A stretch of 16,628 nucleotides of DNA from NCBI GenBank assembly GCA_036509075.1, contig DATCGG010000534.1, positions 1 to 16,628 of the forward strand, read 5' to 3'. Source of the stretch: JAJKIV01 sp036509075. GTDB taxonomy: Bacteria; Gemmatimonadota; Gemmatimonadetes; Gemmatimonadales; Gemmatimonadaceae. Of this stretch, positions 7,073-14,563 are shown one piece after another. Under the pieces are notes generated by a model. It had not been told where the DNA came from. It searched no databases and was given only the letters and a program-made list of their open reading frames with translations. The position numbers and the translations under genes are program-made. How positions within the stretch are numbered: position 1 is the first letter of the stretch; every line of letters starts with the position of its first letter.

Positions 7073-7279
7073 CGGCAAAGACCTGACGCGGATGAACAAC
7101 GATCACCACGATTTCGCGGATTCGTTTCGAGGACATCCCAGCATCTCGGCCCTAGAAAACCGTTCTTTGGTTGTCAACCACACAACCGAGCGCTTGCGGG
7201 GTGGAAGGGAGCGTCAGTGCCTGCGGAGCCAATCCGCGTCATCGTCGTGATCGTAGTTCATCCGCGTCAGGTCTTGCCG
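7073..7279. repeat. Long inverted repeat between convergent genes
   Basis: The left arm 7073-7121 and right arm 7232-7279 are near-perfect inverted copies: about 44 of 49 positions match, with one single-base gap. They are separated by a 110-nt spacer. Each arm contains the CGCGGAT / ATCCGCG word at both ends. The spacer holds a small hairpin, GGTTGT (7169-7174) / ACAACC (7182-7187). The element fills most of the 247-bp gap between the GyrI-like gene and the ADOP permease, ending 15 bp before the permease stop codon. It encodes no convincing protein. It resembles a MITE-sized or palindromic intergenic repeat and could also terminate both convergent transcripts. No flanking target duplication was identified. 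Confidence 0.88.
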
Positions 7280-7294
7280 GTTGTTTGGCGTGGG

Positions 7295-9724
7295 TTACCG
7301 CGGACGCAGCGCGATCGCCGGGTCGATCCGCGTCGCTCGCCGCGCAGGTACGTACCCGGCCAGCACCGCGACGCCGGCCAGAACCGCCAGCACACCCGCG
7401 TAGGTCACGGGGTCCGCCGAGCCCACATCGAACAGGAGCCCCCGAATCGCACGCGTCGCCAGCCACGAGGCCGGCAACCCCATCGCGATGCCGAGCAGCA
7501 CCAGCACGCCGGTCTCACCGAAGATGCGGGTCCGCAGGCTCGCCGGGGTGGCGCCTAACGCCATACGGATGCCGATCTCCTGGGTGCGCTGGCTCACCGA
7601 ATACGAGATCACCGCATAGAGTCCCAGACACGACAGCATCAGACCGAACACTGCGAACCCCGCTACCAGCAACACGGTGAAGCGGCGCGCGAACACCGAG
7701 TGGTCCACGAGCTCCTCCATCGTGCGGAACTCCACCACCGGCAAGCTCGCGTCCATTCGGCGGAGTGCCGCACGAACGCCGGCCGCGAGCGCTGTGGGTG
7801 GAATCGCCCCGCGGACCACGAGATCCACCGACTGATAATCGCCCGTCTGACGGATCGGCATGTACATCTCGGCGTCGACCCCGCGGTCGAGCCCGAAATA
7901 TCGGACGTCGCCTACGACACCCACGACGCGGCGATTCTTGTTGCTCGTCTTCAGGACACGGCCGATCGGATCCTTTCCCGGCCAGAGCGTGCCCGCCAAC
8001 GTCTCGTTGATGATGATGACTGGTTCGCTCGTGGAGTCGTCCGCCGTGGTGAACGCTCGGCCCGCGCGCACGGGAATCTTCATGGCGGCCAGGTAGCCCA
8101 CGTCGATCATGCGCACCAGCGGCTGGACACCCTGGTCGGCGTTAGGCTCGACACCGTCCGCCAGCGCGCTCCAGCGACGCCAGCCGAAGTTGTCGCCGAG
8201 TGGAAGGGCGTCGGTGAGGCCGAGCGCTTGGACACCGGGCACCGACCGCACCGCGCGCACCGCCTCCTCGAAGTAGACCGTGCGCCGTGCGAACGTCGAC
8301 TGAACGCGGGATGGGTCCACGCGTACCGCGATCAGGTTCTCTGTCGCGAAGCCGGGCCGCACGTCGAGCACGCGCCGAAGACTGCGAATGAGTAAGCCTG
8401 CGCCCGCGCAGAGAACGCAGGCCAGCGCGACCTCCGCGACGACGATCACGCGCCGCGCCCTACCGCCGCGCCGAGACGTGGACCCGCGGCTCGCCTCCGC
8501 CAGCGCGATCGGCAGCGACTGCGCCGAGCTCTGAAACGCGGGAACGAGACCGAAGACGATGCCGGTGACCACGGCCATCAGGACCGTGAAGCCCAGCGAC
8601 ACGTTGTCCACGCGCACGTCGTGCAGGAGCGGGATCGTCGTGCCTTGCAGGCGCGATACGAGCGCGGTGGCGGCCACGACGAACATGATCCCGACGGCGG
8701 CACCAGCGACCGAGACCACCAGACTCTCGGCCAGCATCTGTCTCACCAGGTCGCCACGCGTCGCGCCTAAAGCTGCGCGTACCGCCATCTCGCGCTGACG
8801 ACGTGACGCGCGAACGAGGAGGAGGTTGGACACGTTCGCACACACGAGCAGCATGAGGAACGCAACCGCCCCAGCGAGCACCAGGAGGGCCGCCTGGAAC
8901 CGTCCGCTGATGTGCTCCCGCAGGGTAGTCAGCCTGGGGTTGAAGCCGTTTCGGTAACTGTCCTGGACAATTCCCTTCGTGAACCGAGAGGCGATCAGCG
9001 TGGCCTCCGCCTGCGCTTTCCGCAGATCGACACCGTTTCGCAGTCGGCCAACCAGGGCGAGCGTGTTCCCCTGCCGGTTCGTCTCGGGACTCAACGGAAA
9101 CGGCAGGAACAGATCGACTCGGCGACCGGGAATGAACGTCGCCTCGAAATCGAAGGACGCCGGGAGCACACCGATGACCGTGACCGGCTTCCCGTCGAGA
9201 AGGATGGATCTGCCGACGATGTCGCGATCTCCGGCAAAGCGCCGCTGCCAGAATCGGTAGTCGAGCATGGCCGTCCCCGGCGCATTGAAGCGACTTTCCG
9301 ACTCGTCGAAGACCCTCCCGAGGTAGGGCCTAACGCCAAGCAGCGGGAAAAACGTCTGCGTAACGGGAACGCCGGTCAGGCGCTCCGGCTCGCCGCTGCC
9401 CGTGAGGCGGATGTCACCCGGGGCGTAGAACTGAAAGAAGCCGGCGACCCCCTCGAGCGACCGGCTCTGCTCTCGAAACTCGACGAGGTTCGCTACTTGA
9501 ACTGTCTGTGCGGAGAGGTTCTCCGACGTGCCGTTGGCGACCCAGACCAGCCGGTCAGGGTCGGCGAACGGAAGTGGGCGAAGCAGGAGCGCCTGACAGA
9601 GACTGAAGACGGTCGCGCTGGCTCCGATCCCGAGCCCGACGATCGCGATGCTGAACACCGCGGCGCTCCGGTCGAAGCGCAGGGACCGAAGCGCGTTGCG
9701 GACATCGTGGGCGACATTCAGCAT
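7295..9724 (-). CDS. ADOP-type ABC transporter permease (MacB/FtsX family)
   Basis: The 809-residue inner-membrane protein has the acidobacterial duplicated orphan permease layout. An N-terminal DVRNALRSLR and a TM segment at about 22-47 are followed by RPLPFADPDRLVW and a MacB-like periplasmic domain (about 50-270). Three FtsX TM helices lie at about 278-400. A second TM helix and periplasmic domain follow from about 425, then a final FtsX unit from about 684 to the end. The two coupling-helix motifs are visible as EMAVRAALGATRGDL and EIGIRMALGATPASL. GAGGG sits 5 nt before the ATG. No ABC ATPase gene is present in the window, as is common for this orphan family. Relatives are annotated as macrolide or lipoprotein exporters, but orphan members are mostly uncharacterised. 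The LLM oxidoreductase lies 62 bp upstream on the same strand. Confidence 0.95.
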   Translation of the reverse strand: MLNVAHDVRNALRSLRFDRSAAVFSIAIVGLGIGASATVFSLCQALLLRPLPFADPDRLVWVANGTSENLSAQTVQVANLVEFREQSRSLEGVAGFFQFYAPGDIRLTGSGEPERLTGVPVTQTFFPLLGVRPYLGRVFDESESRFNAPGTAMLDYRFWQRRFAGDRDIVGRSILLDGKPVTVIGVLPASFDFEATFIPGRRVDLFLPFPLSPETNRQGNTLALVGRLRNGVDLRKAQAEATLIASRFTKGIVQDSYRNGFNPRLTTLREHISGRFQAALLVLAGAVAFLMLLVCANVSNLLLVRASRRQREMAVRAALGATRGDLVRQMLAESLVVSVAGAAVGIMFVVAATALVSRLQGTTIPLLHDVRVDNVSLGFTVLMAVVTGIVFGLVPAFQSSAQSLPIALAEASRGSTSRRGGRARRVIVVAEVALACVLCAGAGLLIRSLRRVLDVRPGFATENLIAVRVDPSRVQSTFARRTVYFEEAVRAVRSVPGVQALGLTDALPLGDNFGWRRWSALADGVEPNADQGVQPLVRMIDVGYLAAMKIPVRAGRAFTTADDSTSEPVIIINETLAGTLWPGKDPIGRVLKTSNKNRRVVGVVGDVRYFGLDRGVDAEMYMPIRQTGDYQSVDLVVRGAIPPTALAAGVRAALRRMDASLPVVEFRTMEELVDHSVFARRFTVLLVAGFAVFGLMLSCLGLYAVISYSVSQRTQEIGIRMALGATPASLRTRIFGETGVLVLLGIAMGLPASWLATRAIRGLLFDVGSADPVTYAGVLAVLAGVAVLAGYVPARRATRIDPAIALRPR

Positions 9725-9786
9725 GGAACCCTCGCCGGTTTGAGCCGCGCGATTGGACAGCGCGTTCCCGGCGAAGGTTCAGGTGC

Positions 9787-10875
9787 TTACCGGGCTACCT
9801 CGGCCGCCTCGTCTGCTAACTCCGACTCCTCGGCGGCCATCAACTCCCGAACGCGTGGAATCACCTCGCGCCCATACAGCTCGATGCTTCGCATCATCTT
9901 CTCGTGCGAGAGCGTGCCAGCGCTGTACTTCATGTCGAATCGCGTAAGCCCCAGCGCGCTCGACGTCGCCGCGATCTTCTTCGCGACCGTTTCCGGTGTG
10001 CCGACGTACAGCGACCCCGCCTCGATCTCCCGGTCGAACTCCAGGCGACTCGTGGGCCCCCACCCGCGCTCGGCGCCAATGCGATTCCGCATCTCGCGCC
10101 ACGCCGGCCAAAGCTCCTCGCGCGCCTGCTGGTCCGTGTCGGCAATGTGCCCGGGCGAGTGAACGCCGATCGGAAGCGGTTCGGCGCCCACCTGCTCGAG
10201 CGCCCGGTAGTACAGGTCGACGTACGGCGCGAACCGGAGCGGGTTGCCACCGATGATCGCCAGCATGAGCGGCATGCGATAGCGAGCTGCTCGCACGACG
10301 GACTCCGGGCTGCCGCCGACGCCGATCCACGTCGTGAGTCGCCCGTTGGCCGTGGGCGGGTACACGCGCTTCGCTTCGAGCGACGCGCGCGTCGTACCAT
10401 TCCACGTCACCGGTGTACCAGCGCGATTCGCTTCGAGCAGTTTGGCGAACAGTTCGAGCTTCTCCTCGAACAGCGTTTCGTACTGGTCCAACGGATAGCC
10501 GAACAGCGGGAACGACTCGATGAACGATCCGCGGCCGAGGATGACTTCAGCGCGCCCGTTCGACGCCGCGTCGACCGTGGCGAAGCGCTGGAAGACGCGC
10601 ACCGGGTCATCGGAGCTGAGCACCGTGACCGCGGAGCCCAGCCGGATGCGGCTCGTGCGTCCCGCGATGGCGGCGAGAACGACTTCGGGCGACGAGATAG
10701 CGAAATCGGCGCGGTGATGCTCACCGACACCGATGAAATCGACGCCCAGCTCGTCGGCGAGCACCGCCTCATCGATGACGTTGCGGATGACCTGGGCTTG
10801 CGGAAGGGGTCGACCGTCGGCGTCAAGCGTGACGTCGCCGAACGTATCGAGCCCGAGCTCGAGATATGGCTTCAT
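9787..10875 (-). CDS. LLM class flavin-dependent oxidoreductase
   Basis: Cytoplasmic luciferase-like monooxygenase-fold protein, 362 residues, expected to bind FMN or F420 in a TIM barrel. The N-terminus LELGLDTFGDV and the block GVGEHHRADFAISSPEVV (about 49-66) are typical. So are RIRLGSAVTVLSSDDPVRV (about 76-94), GRAEVILGRGSFIESFPLFG (about 107-126) and GVGGSPESVVRAARY. This combination matches the subgroup related to Atu2307/SP_0267-type proteins. I chose the ATG at 10875 because the conserved domain begins there; an in-frame GTG at 10926 would add 17 non-conserved residues. The C-terminus is acidic. The permease lies 62 bp downstream with a nested hairpin between, so co-transcription is uncertain. 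The substrate cannot be told from sequence. Confidence 0.94.
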   Translation of the reverse strand: MKPYLELGLDTFGDVTLDADGRPLPQAQVIRNVIDEAVLADELGVDFIGVGEHHRADFAISSPEVVLAAIAGRTSRIRLGSAVTVLSSDDPVRVFQRFATVDAASNGRAEVILGRGSFIESFPLFGYPLDQYETLFEEKLELFAKLLEANRAGTPVTWNGTTRASLEAKRVYPPTANGRLTTWIGVGGSPESVVRAARYRMPLMLAIIGGNPLRFAPYVDLYYRALEQVGAEPLPIGVHSPGHIADTDQQAREELWPAWREMRNRIGAERGWGPTSRLEFDREIEAGSLYVGTPETVAKKIAATSSALGLTRFDMKYSAGTLSHEKMMRSIELYGREVIPRVRELMAAEESELADEAAEVAR

Positions 10876-11091
10876 GATGACGAAATCCGTCGTGATGGTT
10901 GGGGGGATGGCCGAGCAGCCCGCCACGATGGTGAACCACCCATCGCGACGAGCTGCGATTAGCGTTCGGCCGTCCTGCTAAACTGATCCGTGAGGCGGTC
11001 GAATGGTTCCCAGGGGGTCAGACTCCATTCGCGTCGTTTCACGCCATTCGCATCACTGGACGGCTACCGCATCACCGGCGGATCGGTGACG
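10876..11091. promoter_or_regulatory. Intergenic region with three CCATTCG words upstream of the LLM gene
   Basis: This 216-bp stretch separates the LLM start from the AraC-type gene's stop on the same strand. It holds CCATTCG at 11025-11031 and 11044-11050, a direct repeat with 19-bp periodicity, plus an inverted copy CGAATGG at 11000-11006. The inverted pair can form a 7-bp stem with an 18-nt loop. The spacing resembles an operator. The sites lie about 125-175 bp upstream of the LLM start, and no convincing -10/-35 pair was found. Confidence 0.35.
11072..11089 (-). terminator. Short hairpin just after the AraC-type gene
   Basis: TCACCG (11072-11077) and CGGTGA (11084-11089) form a 6-bp stem with a 6-nt loop, 2 bp beyond the stop codon of the 7TM-AraC gene. 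It has no T-run on the minus strand, so intrinsic termination is weakly supported. It may be a transcript 3' end or chance. Confidence 0.35.
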
Positions 11092-12312
11092 CTAAACGCC
11101 GGCAGTCTGCCTGTAATCCGAAGGCGTCTGCTGCGTGTGCTTCTTGAACACCACGTTGAACGTGGACTTTGATGCGAAGCCCGCGTCGAGCGCGAGCGCG
11201 AGCATCGTGACCTTCCGAGCATCGCCCGCCGCTATCCGGCGCTGGACCTCGCGCACCCTGTAGCCGTTCACGAAATCGTAGAACGTCAGCCCGAGTTGCG
11301 AGTTGAGGACCTCGGACAGCTTGTGGGGCGTTGTGCCGAGGCGATCGGCGAGGTCGGCGAGCGTAAGGTCGCTGTCACGCCACGGACGCTCATTCTCCAT
11401 GATGGCCGTCAGTTGGTCCTTGAGACGCTGAGCTTCACGGTCCGAGAGGCCGGATCGTTCGTAGCGCGGCGATGTCCCCTCTGGCTCGGAGACGTGAGAC
11501 TCGTCCGTCGGCGGGCTCGGCACCTGCAGCTCTCGCGACACCCGAAGCTCGATCGGCACTCGATACTCCGCCGTGTCGTACCGGAAGATCTCCGGCTGCC
11601 GGAGGCCCATGTACCCGATGCCATAGACAAGCACGGCCATCGCCAGCGCGATGACGTCGTCGCCGAATCCGACCCTCTCGATGCCCGTCGATTCCAGCAC
11701 GTTCGACAGAACCGCTATCGCCCAGATGACCGCGGCTCCCCAACAAAGCCACTGCAGCCATCGGAGGTTGACGCGTTCGACCGACGAGTAGCTCGCTTTC
11801 ACCTGCTCGTGATGACGTCGCAGAAAGAGGAGCGTGATCGTGGCATAGATGGCCCCGGACAGGAGCTTGAGCCAAAGCGTGACCGCGATCGACGGAGGAA
11901 CGTCGCCCGCCTCGAGCCGATGGTAGAACGCCAGCTTGTCCGGCCCGCTCATCAGATAGACCGGGAGGCCGTCCAGGACGACCGCGAGAAATGGAATGAA
12001 ATGCAGCGCGTCGCGCGGAGTGAGCCGGCGGGTTCGGTCGGCCGCGGTGACGGCGTAGAGGTAGACCAGCGGCCCGAACAAAAAAGGCATCGGGTGCGCT
12101 GCCCCAAAGAAATGGGGGAAGACCTCGACGAATCCGGTGGCGTGGTATACGTCGGTCGCGAGGTAGATCGAGAAGGCGACCATCGTGGCGGCGAGCAACC
12201 GATTCGCGGTGCGATTGCTCCGCTTCGAGACAAGAGCGCCCGCCAGAACCAGCCCCTGAATTGCACCGAGGAGGTTGATGACCTGCAGCCAGCTGAGCGT
12301 CAGGGGCGCCAT
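11092..12312 (-). CDS. Membrane-embedded AraC-family regulator (7TM-HTH)
   Basis: The 406-residue protein couples a membrane sensor to a DNA-binding domain. Seven predicted TM helices lie at about 8-28, 37-56, 74-92, 103-122, 143-164, 188-206 and 217-236. A linker of about 60 residues rich in Pro, Ser and Glu follows. The AraC domain (about 295-406) has both helix-turn-helix motifs: LTLADLADRLGTTPHKLSEV, and MLALALDAGFASKSTFNVVF followed by KKHTQQTPSDYR. The ATG at 12312 was chosen because the hydrophobic domain begins there. Further in-frame upstream sequence runs into the nitrilase gene and is compositionally unlike a protein. The nitrilase stop is 17 bp upstream, suggesting one transcript. 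Its membrane location predicts sensing of an envelope or lipophilic signal; targets are unknown. Confidence 0.92.
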   Translation of the reverse strand: MAPLTLSWLQVINLLGAIQGLVLAGALVSKRSNRTANRLLAATMVAFSIYLATDVYHATGFVEVFPHFFGAAHPMPFLFGPLVYLYAVTAADRTRRLTPRDALHFIPFLAVVLDGLPVYLMSGPDKLAFYHRLEAGDVPPSIAVTLWLKLLSGAIYATITLLFLRRHHEQVKASYSSVERVNLRWLQWLCWGAAVIWAIAVLSNVLESTGIERVGFGDDVIALAMAVLVYGIGYMGLRQPEIFRYDTAEYRVPIELRVSRELQVPSPPTDESHVSEPEGTSPRYERSGLSDREAQRLKDQLTAIMENERPWRDSDLTLADLADRLGTTPHKLSEVLNSQLGLTFYDFVNGYRVREVQRRIAAGDARKVTMLALALDAGFASKSTFNVVFKKHTQQTPSDYRQTAGV

Positions 12313-12329
12313 GGTCGGAACGGGGACTC

Positions 12330-13148
12330 TTACGAATCGACGCGAGCGGGTTCCGGCACCGCCGCGTATTTGCATCGCGTGGCGAGCAGTCGGTTCGCCA
12401 GGGTCAGGTCGAGGTCTGCGATCAGCAGCCCCTCCTGGCCATACGGCTGATACGTGAGCAGGGTGCCGTCGGGATTCGCCACTGCCGATGTGGTCGGCGA
12501 TCCGGGGCTCGCGCAGTTCACAGTGGCGAAGTAGCACGTGTTCTCCGCGGCCCGGCAGAGCACCGCCTTCTCGTGGAAGGTGTTGGACGGGTCGCCGTAG
12601 CTCGTGGGGCGAAAGCCTCCGGGCTCCGCCTCGTGGAAGTGCGGATGGAAGACGACCTGGGCACCCTGCCTAACGGCCCAGCGAACGGTCTCGGGATAGC
12701 GCCACCCCTCGTGGCAGATCACCACCCCGAACGTCAGCGGGCCGACCGTGAACACGCGGCGATCCGAGCCGGGCGTGTAGATCGGGTCTTCCGACGGATC
12801 GACCTGCACCTTGTCCTGAAAACCCGCGATCGTTCCGTCCGGGTTCACGACCAGCGCAGTCGCCATGGGCGCGCCGTCCACGATGCGCTCGGTGCCGAGT
12901 ACCACGGCGACCCCCGCGCGCCTCGCGGCATCGGCGATGGTTGACCAGGCGGAATCGAGAAACGCGGCGTCCGGAGCCGGCACGCCTTTGCCCTGCGCCC
13001 GATACCCAGGCACATAGCATTCGGGAAAGCAGACCACGCCTGCTCTGTGCTCGCCAGCCTGCGCGATGGCGTGCGCGGCGCGACGCACCGAATCAGCCGC
13101 CGTGGTGGGAAAGCGGACGTTCGCGAGAGCGATCCGAAACGTTGTCAT
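12330..13148 (-). CDS. Carbon-nitrogen hydrolase (nitrilase superfamily)
   Basis: Cytoplasmic amidase/nitrilase-fold enzyme of 272 residues. The Glu-Lys-Cys triad is visible: Glu43 in VVCFPECYVPGY, Lys113 in GFQDKVQV and Cys145 in GVVICHEGWRYPE. Members hydrolyse amides, nitriles or N-carbamoyl compounds through a thioester. The Cys is followed by HEG rather than the commoner YD(L/I)xFPE continuation, so the exact branch is unclear. The ATG at 13148 lacks a strong Shine-Dalgarno. It precedes the 7TM-AraC gene by 17 bp, so the two are probably co-transcribed, and the regulator may govern this enzyme. The substrate cannot be assigned. Confidence 0.93.
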   Translation of the reverse strand: MTTFRIALANVRFPTTAADSVRRAAHAIAQAGEHRAGVVCFPECYVPGYRAQGKGVPAPDAAFLDSAWSTIADAARRAGVAVVLGTERIVDGAPMATALVVNPDGTIAGFQDKVQVDPSEDPIYTPGSDRRVFTVGPLTFGVVICHEGWRYPETVRWAVRQGAQVVFHPHFHEAEPGGFRPTSYGDPSNTFHEKAVLCRAAENTCYFATVNCASPGSPTTSAVANPDGTLLTYQPYGQEGLLIADLDLTLANRLLATRCKYAAVPEPARVDS

Positions 13149-13264
13149 GCGAGAAAAATGACGCGCCGGTACCGCTCAGTCACCCCGCTCGAGCCTCTCA
13201 TGTGAGCCTTTCGTATAATCCCGGATCGAGTCGTGGTCGCATAGCTCGCGACATGGTTGTGGGA

Positions 13265-13295
13265 TCTCCGTGTCGGGTTTCGCCCGACACGGAGA
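13265..13295 (-). terminator. Perfect 13-bp hairpin downstream of the glycine-zipper gene
   Basis: TCTCCGTGTCGGG (13265-13277) and CCCGACACGGAGA (13283-13295) form a perfect 13-bp stem with a 5-nt loop, about 30 bp past the stop of the minus-strand gene ending at 13325. A CGTTAGG heptamer directly abuts the stem at 13296-13302. A second, smaller hairpin (GGCCC 13301-13305 / GGGCC 13316-13320) lies between it and the stop. It has no T-run, so it is a probable terminator or transcript-stabilising stem rather than a textbook intrinsic terminator. It also lies about 120 bp upstream of the nitrilase start. Confidence 0.6.
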
Positions 13296-13324
13296 CGTTA
13301 GGCCCAACCCGAGTCGGGCCAGGT

Positions 13325-13885
13325 TTAGAATCTCGCATGGAAGCCGGCCGAGAGCCCGGACCCTCGCGGCGCCACGTACAGAGTCGGCGCGGCGGACGAG
13401 CGTGTACTGACTCCGCCCACCACCGGTTCCCAGGTTTCGTGTACCACTTCGATTGCGATAACGGTACCCGCGACAAGGCCCAACAACCCGCCCAGGACAC
13501 CGCCCGCGGCTCCGCCGAACCCCTTACCCATGAAGTCATCATCCGACGTCGTTGCATAGCCTATGGCTGCACCGGCTGCGCCCGCGGAAGCGGTCAGCCA
13601 GAGTGGCGCAGTCTTCGACCACGTGGGTCGCTTCCGGGACGTGGAGACATCGACGCGAGTGATGTTTTGGATCGGGATCCAGGTGGTGTCGCGGTCGCGG
13701 TGGATCGCAACGGGTATCATGCTTTCCGTCATGGAGCCCGCCTTTCCAATGACCGGTGTCTTGGAGTCGGCGGTCACGACACGAACACGGGCGCCACGAG
13801 GTACGGGCAATGTCTGGGCAACCAACGTTCGGCCAACGGAGACGGCGAGGATCATCCCTGAGAGCAGCAGCATCGTGCGACGCAT
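13325..13885 (-). CDS. Small exported glycine-zipper protein
   Basis: A 186-residue hypothetical protein. A signal peptide or anchor spans about 1-24 (RRTMLLLSGMILAVSV...LVAQ). A short beta-type segment follows (about 28-83, including RDTTWIPIQNITRVDV). Two small-residue-rich hydrophobic stretches come next, at about 94-110 (LWLTASAGAAGAAIGYA) and about 119-147 (FGGAAGGVLGGLLGLVAG), like glycine-zipper membrane-inserting segments. I chose the ATG at 13885 because GGAG lies 6 nt upstream on the minus strand; an in-frame ATG at 13915 lacks such support. It may sit in the outer membrane or periplasm. No function can be assigned. It diverges from the acetyltransferase gene across a 90-bp gap. Confidence 0.8.
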   Translation of the reverse strand: MRRTMLLLSGMILAVSVGRTLVAQTLPVPRGARVRVVTADSKTPVIGKAGSMTESMIPVAIHRDRDTTWIPIQNITRVDVSTSRKRPTWSKTAPLWLTASAGAAGAAIGYATTSDDDFMGKGFGGAAGGVLGGLLGLVAGTVIAIEVVHETWEPVVGGVSTRSSAAPTLYVAPRGSGLSAGFHARF

Positions 13886-13975
13886 GTGGAGCTCCGTTCG
13901 GTGTGGAGTCATCATGCTCTCGCGGACCCGCCGACGCTCTACGAAGGATGACGTAGCCGTCGCAACTTTCAGCTG

Positions 13976-14563
13976 ATGCCCGTGTCAATCGCTATTCCGG
14001 CCGAGCTCCGCACCGAGCGTTTCGTGATGCGTCCCTGGCGCGCCGAGGACGCGAGCGCGCTGCATCCCATTCTCGTGGCGAATTGGGAACACCTCGGGCC
14101 ATGGATTCCGGCGCGGGTTGCCACGCCGGTCCCGGTGCCCGAGCTCGAACGACGCCTCGCGGGTTTCGGCGACGATTTCGCGAGCGGCCGCGAATTTCGA
14201 TATGGGCTCTTCGCGCAGGACGGGCGGGAGGTGTTAGGCGAGGCCGGCCTCTACCCCCGCTCCGCGACGCGGCGCGCTCCCCTTGCCCAGGCCACGTGCA
14301 TCGAGCTCGGTTACTGGCTCCGCGCGGACCTGACGGGTCGAGGGCTCGTGACCGAAGCGTCTCGGGCACTCGTGGCCCTGGCGGCGACGCTTCCGCATTT
14401 GACTCACGTGGAAATCCGCTGCGATGCGCGCAACGCGCCAAGCGCGGCGATCCCGAAACGGCTCGGGTTCGTGCTGGCGACGACGCTCATCGAACTGCCC
14501 GCACACCCCGATGAGGAACCCGTCCAGCTGCAGGTGTGGACGCTGCCCCTGTCCGCTCGTTAG
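13976..14563 (+). CDS. GNAT family N-acetyltransferase (RimJ/RimL-like)
   Basis: Cytoplasmic acetyl-CoA-dependent N-acetyltransferase of 195 residues. The start LRTERFVMRPWRAEDA is typical of the RimJ/RimL branch. The acetyl-CoA loop is seen in ELGYWLRADLTGRGLVTEAS (about 110-129), and the following IRCDARNAPSAAIPKRLGF (about 147-165) is the expected C-terminal half. Substrates of this branch include ribosomal protein N-termini and free amines or antibiotics; this one cannot be specified. No strong Shine-Dalgarno precedes the ATG at 13976. Its TAG stop overlaps the TAA stop of the convergent PD40 gene within one CGTTAGG heptamer, so the two genes share 4 bp at their 3' ends. Confidence 0.92.
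   Translation: MPVSIAIPAELRTERFVMRPWRAEDASALHPILVANWEHLGPWIPARVATPVPVPELERRLAGFGDDFASGREFRYGLFAQDGREVLGEAGLYPRSATRRAPLAQATCIELGYWLRADLTGRGLVTEASRALVALAATLPHLTHVEIRCDARNAPSAAIPKRLGFVLATTLIELPAHPDEEPVQLQVWTLPLSAR

Noticed and set aside
8766..8772. CCTAAAG near-match to the heptamer
   Set aside because: It breaks the core; counting such variants would inflate the motif.
9732..9774. Nested stems TCGCCGG/CCGGCGA and CGCGC/GCGCG between the LLM and permease genes
   Set aside because: Short GC stems with long loops are common by chance here; there is no T-run and no repetition, so I did not call a terminator.
8912..10162. Plus-strand open frame of 416 codons
   Set aside because: It spans the antisense of two clear genes (ADOP permease and LLM oxidoreductase) and shows no recognisable domain.
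10876..10926. In-frame GTG extension of the LLM oxidoreductase
   Set aside because: It adds 17 residues with no family similarity; the conserved domain starts at the ATG at 10875.
12313..12537. In-frame N-terminal extension of the AraC-type gene
   Set aside because: It overlaps the nitrilase coding region, has shadow-like Arg/Pro-rich composition and precedes the first TM helix without conserved content.
13214..13219. TATAAT on the plus strand
   Set aside because: No -35 box at suitable spacing and no plus-strand gene follows it before 13976.
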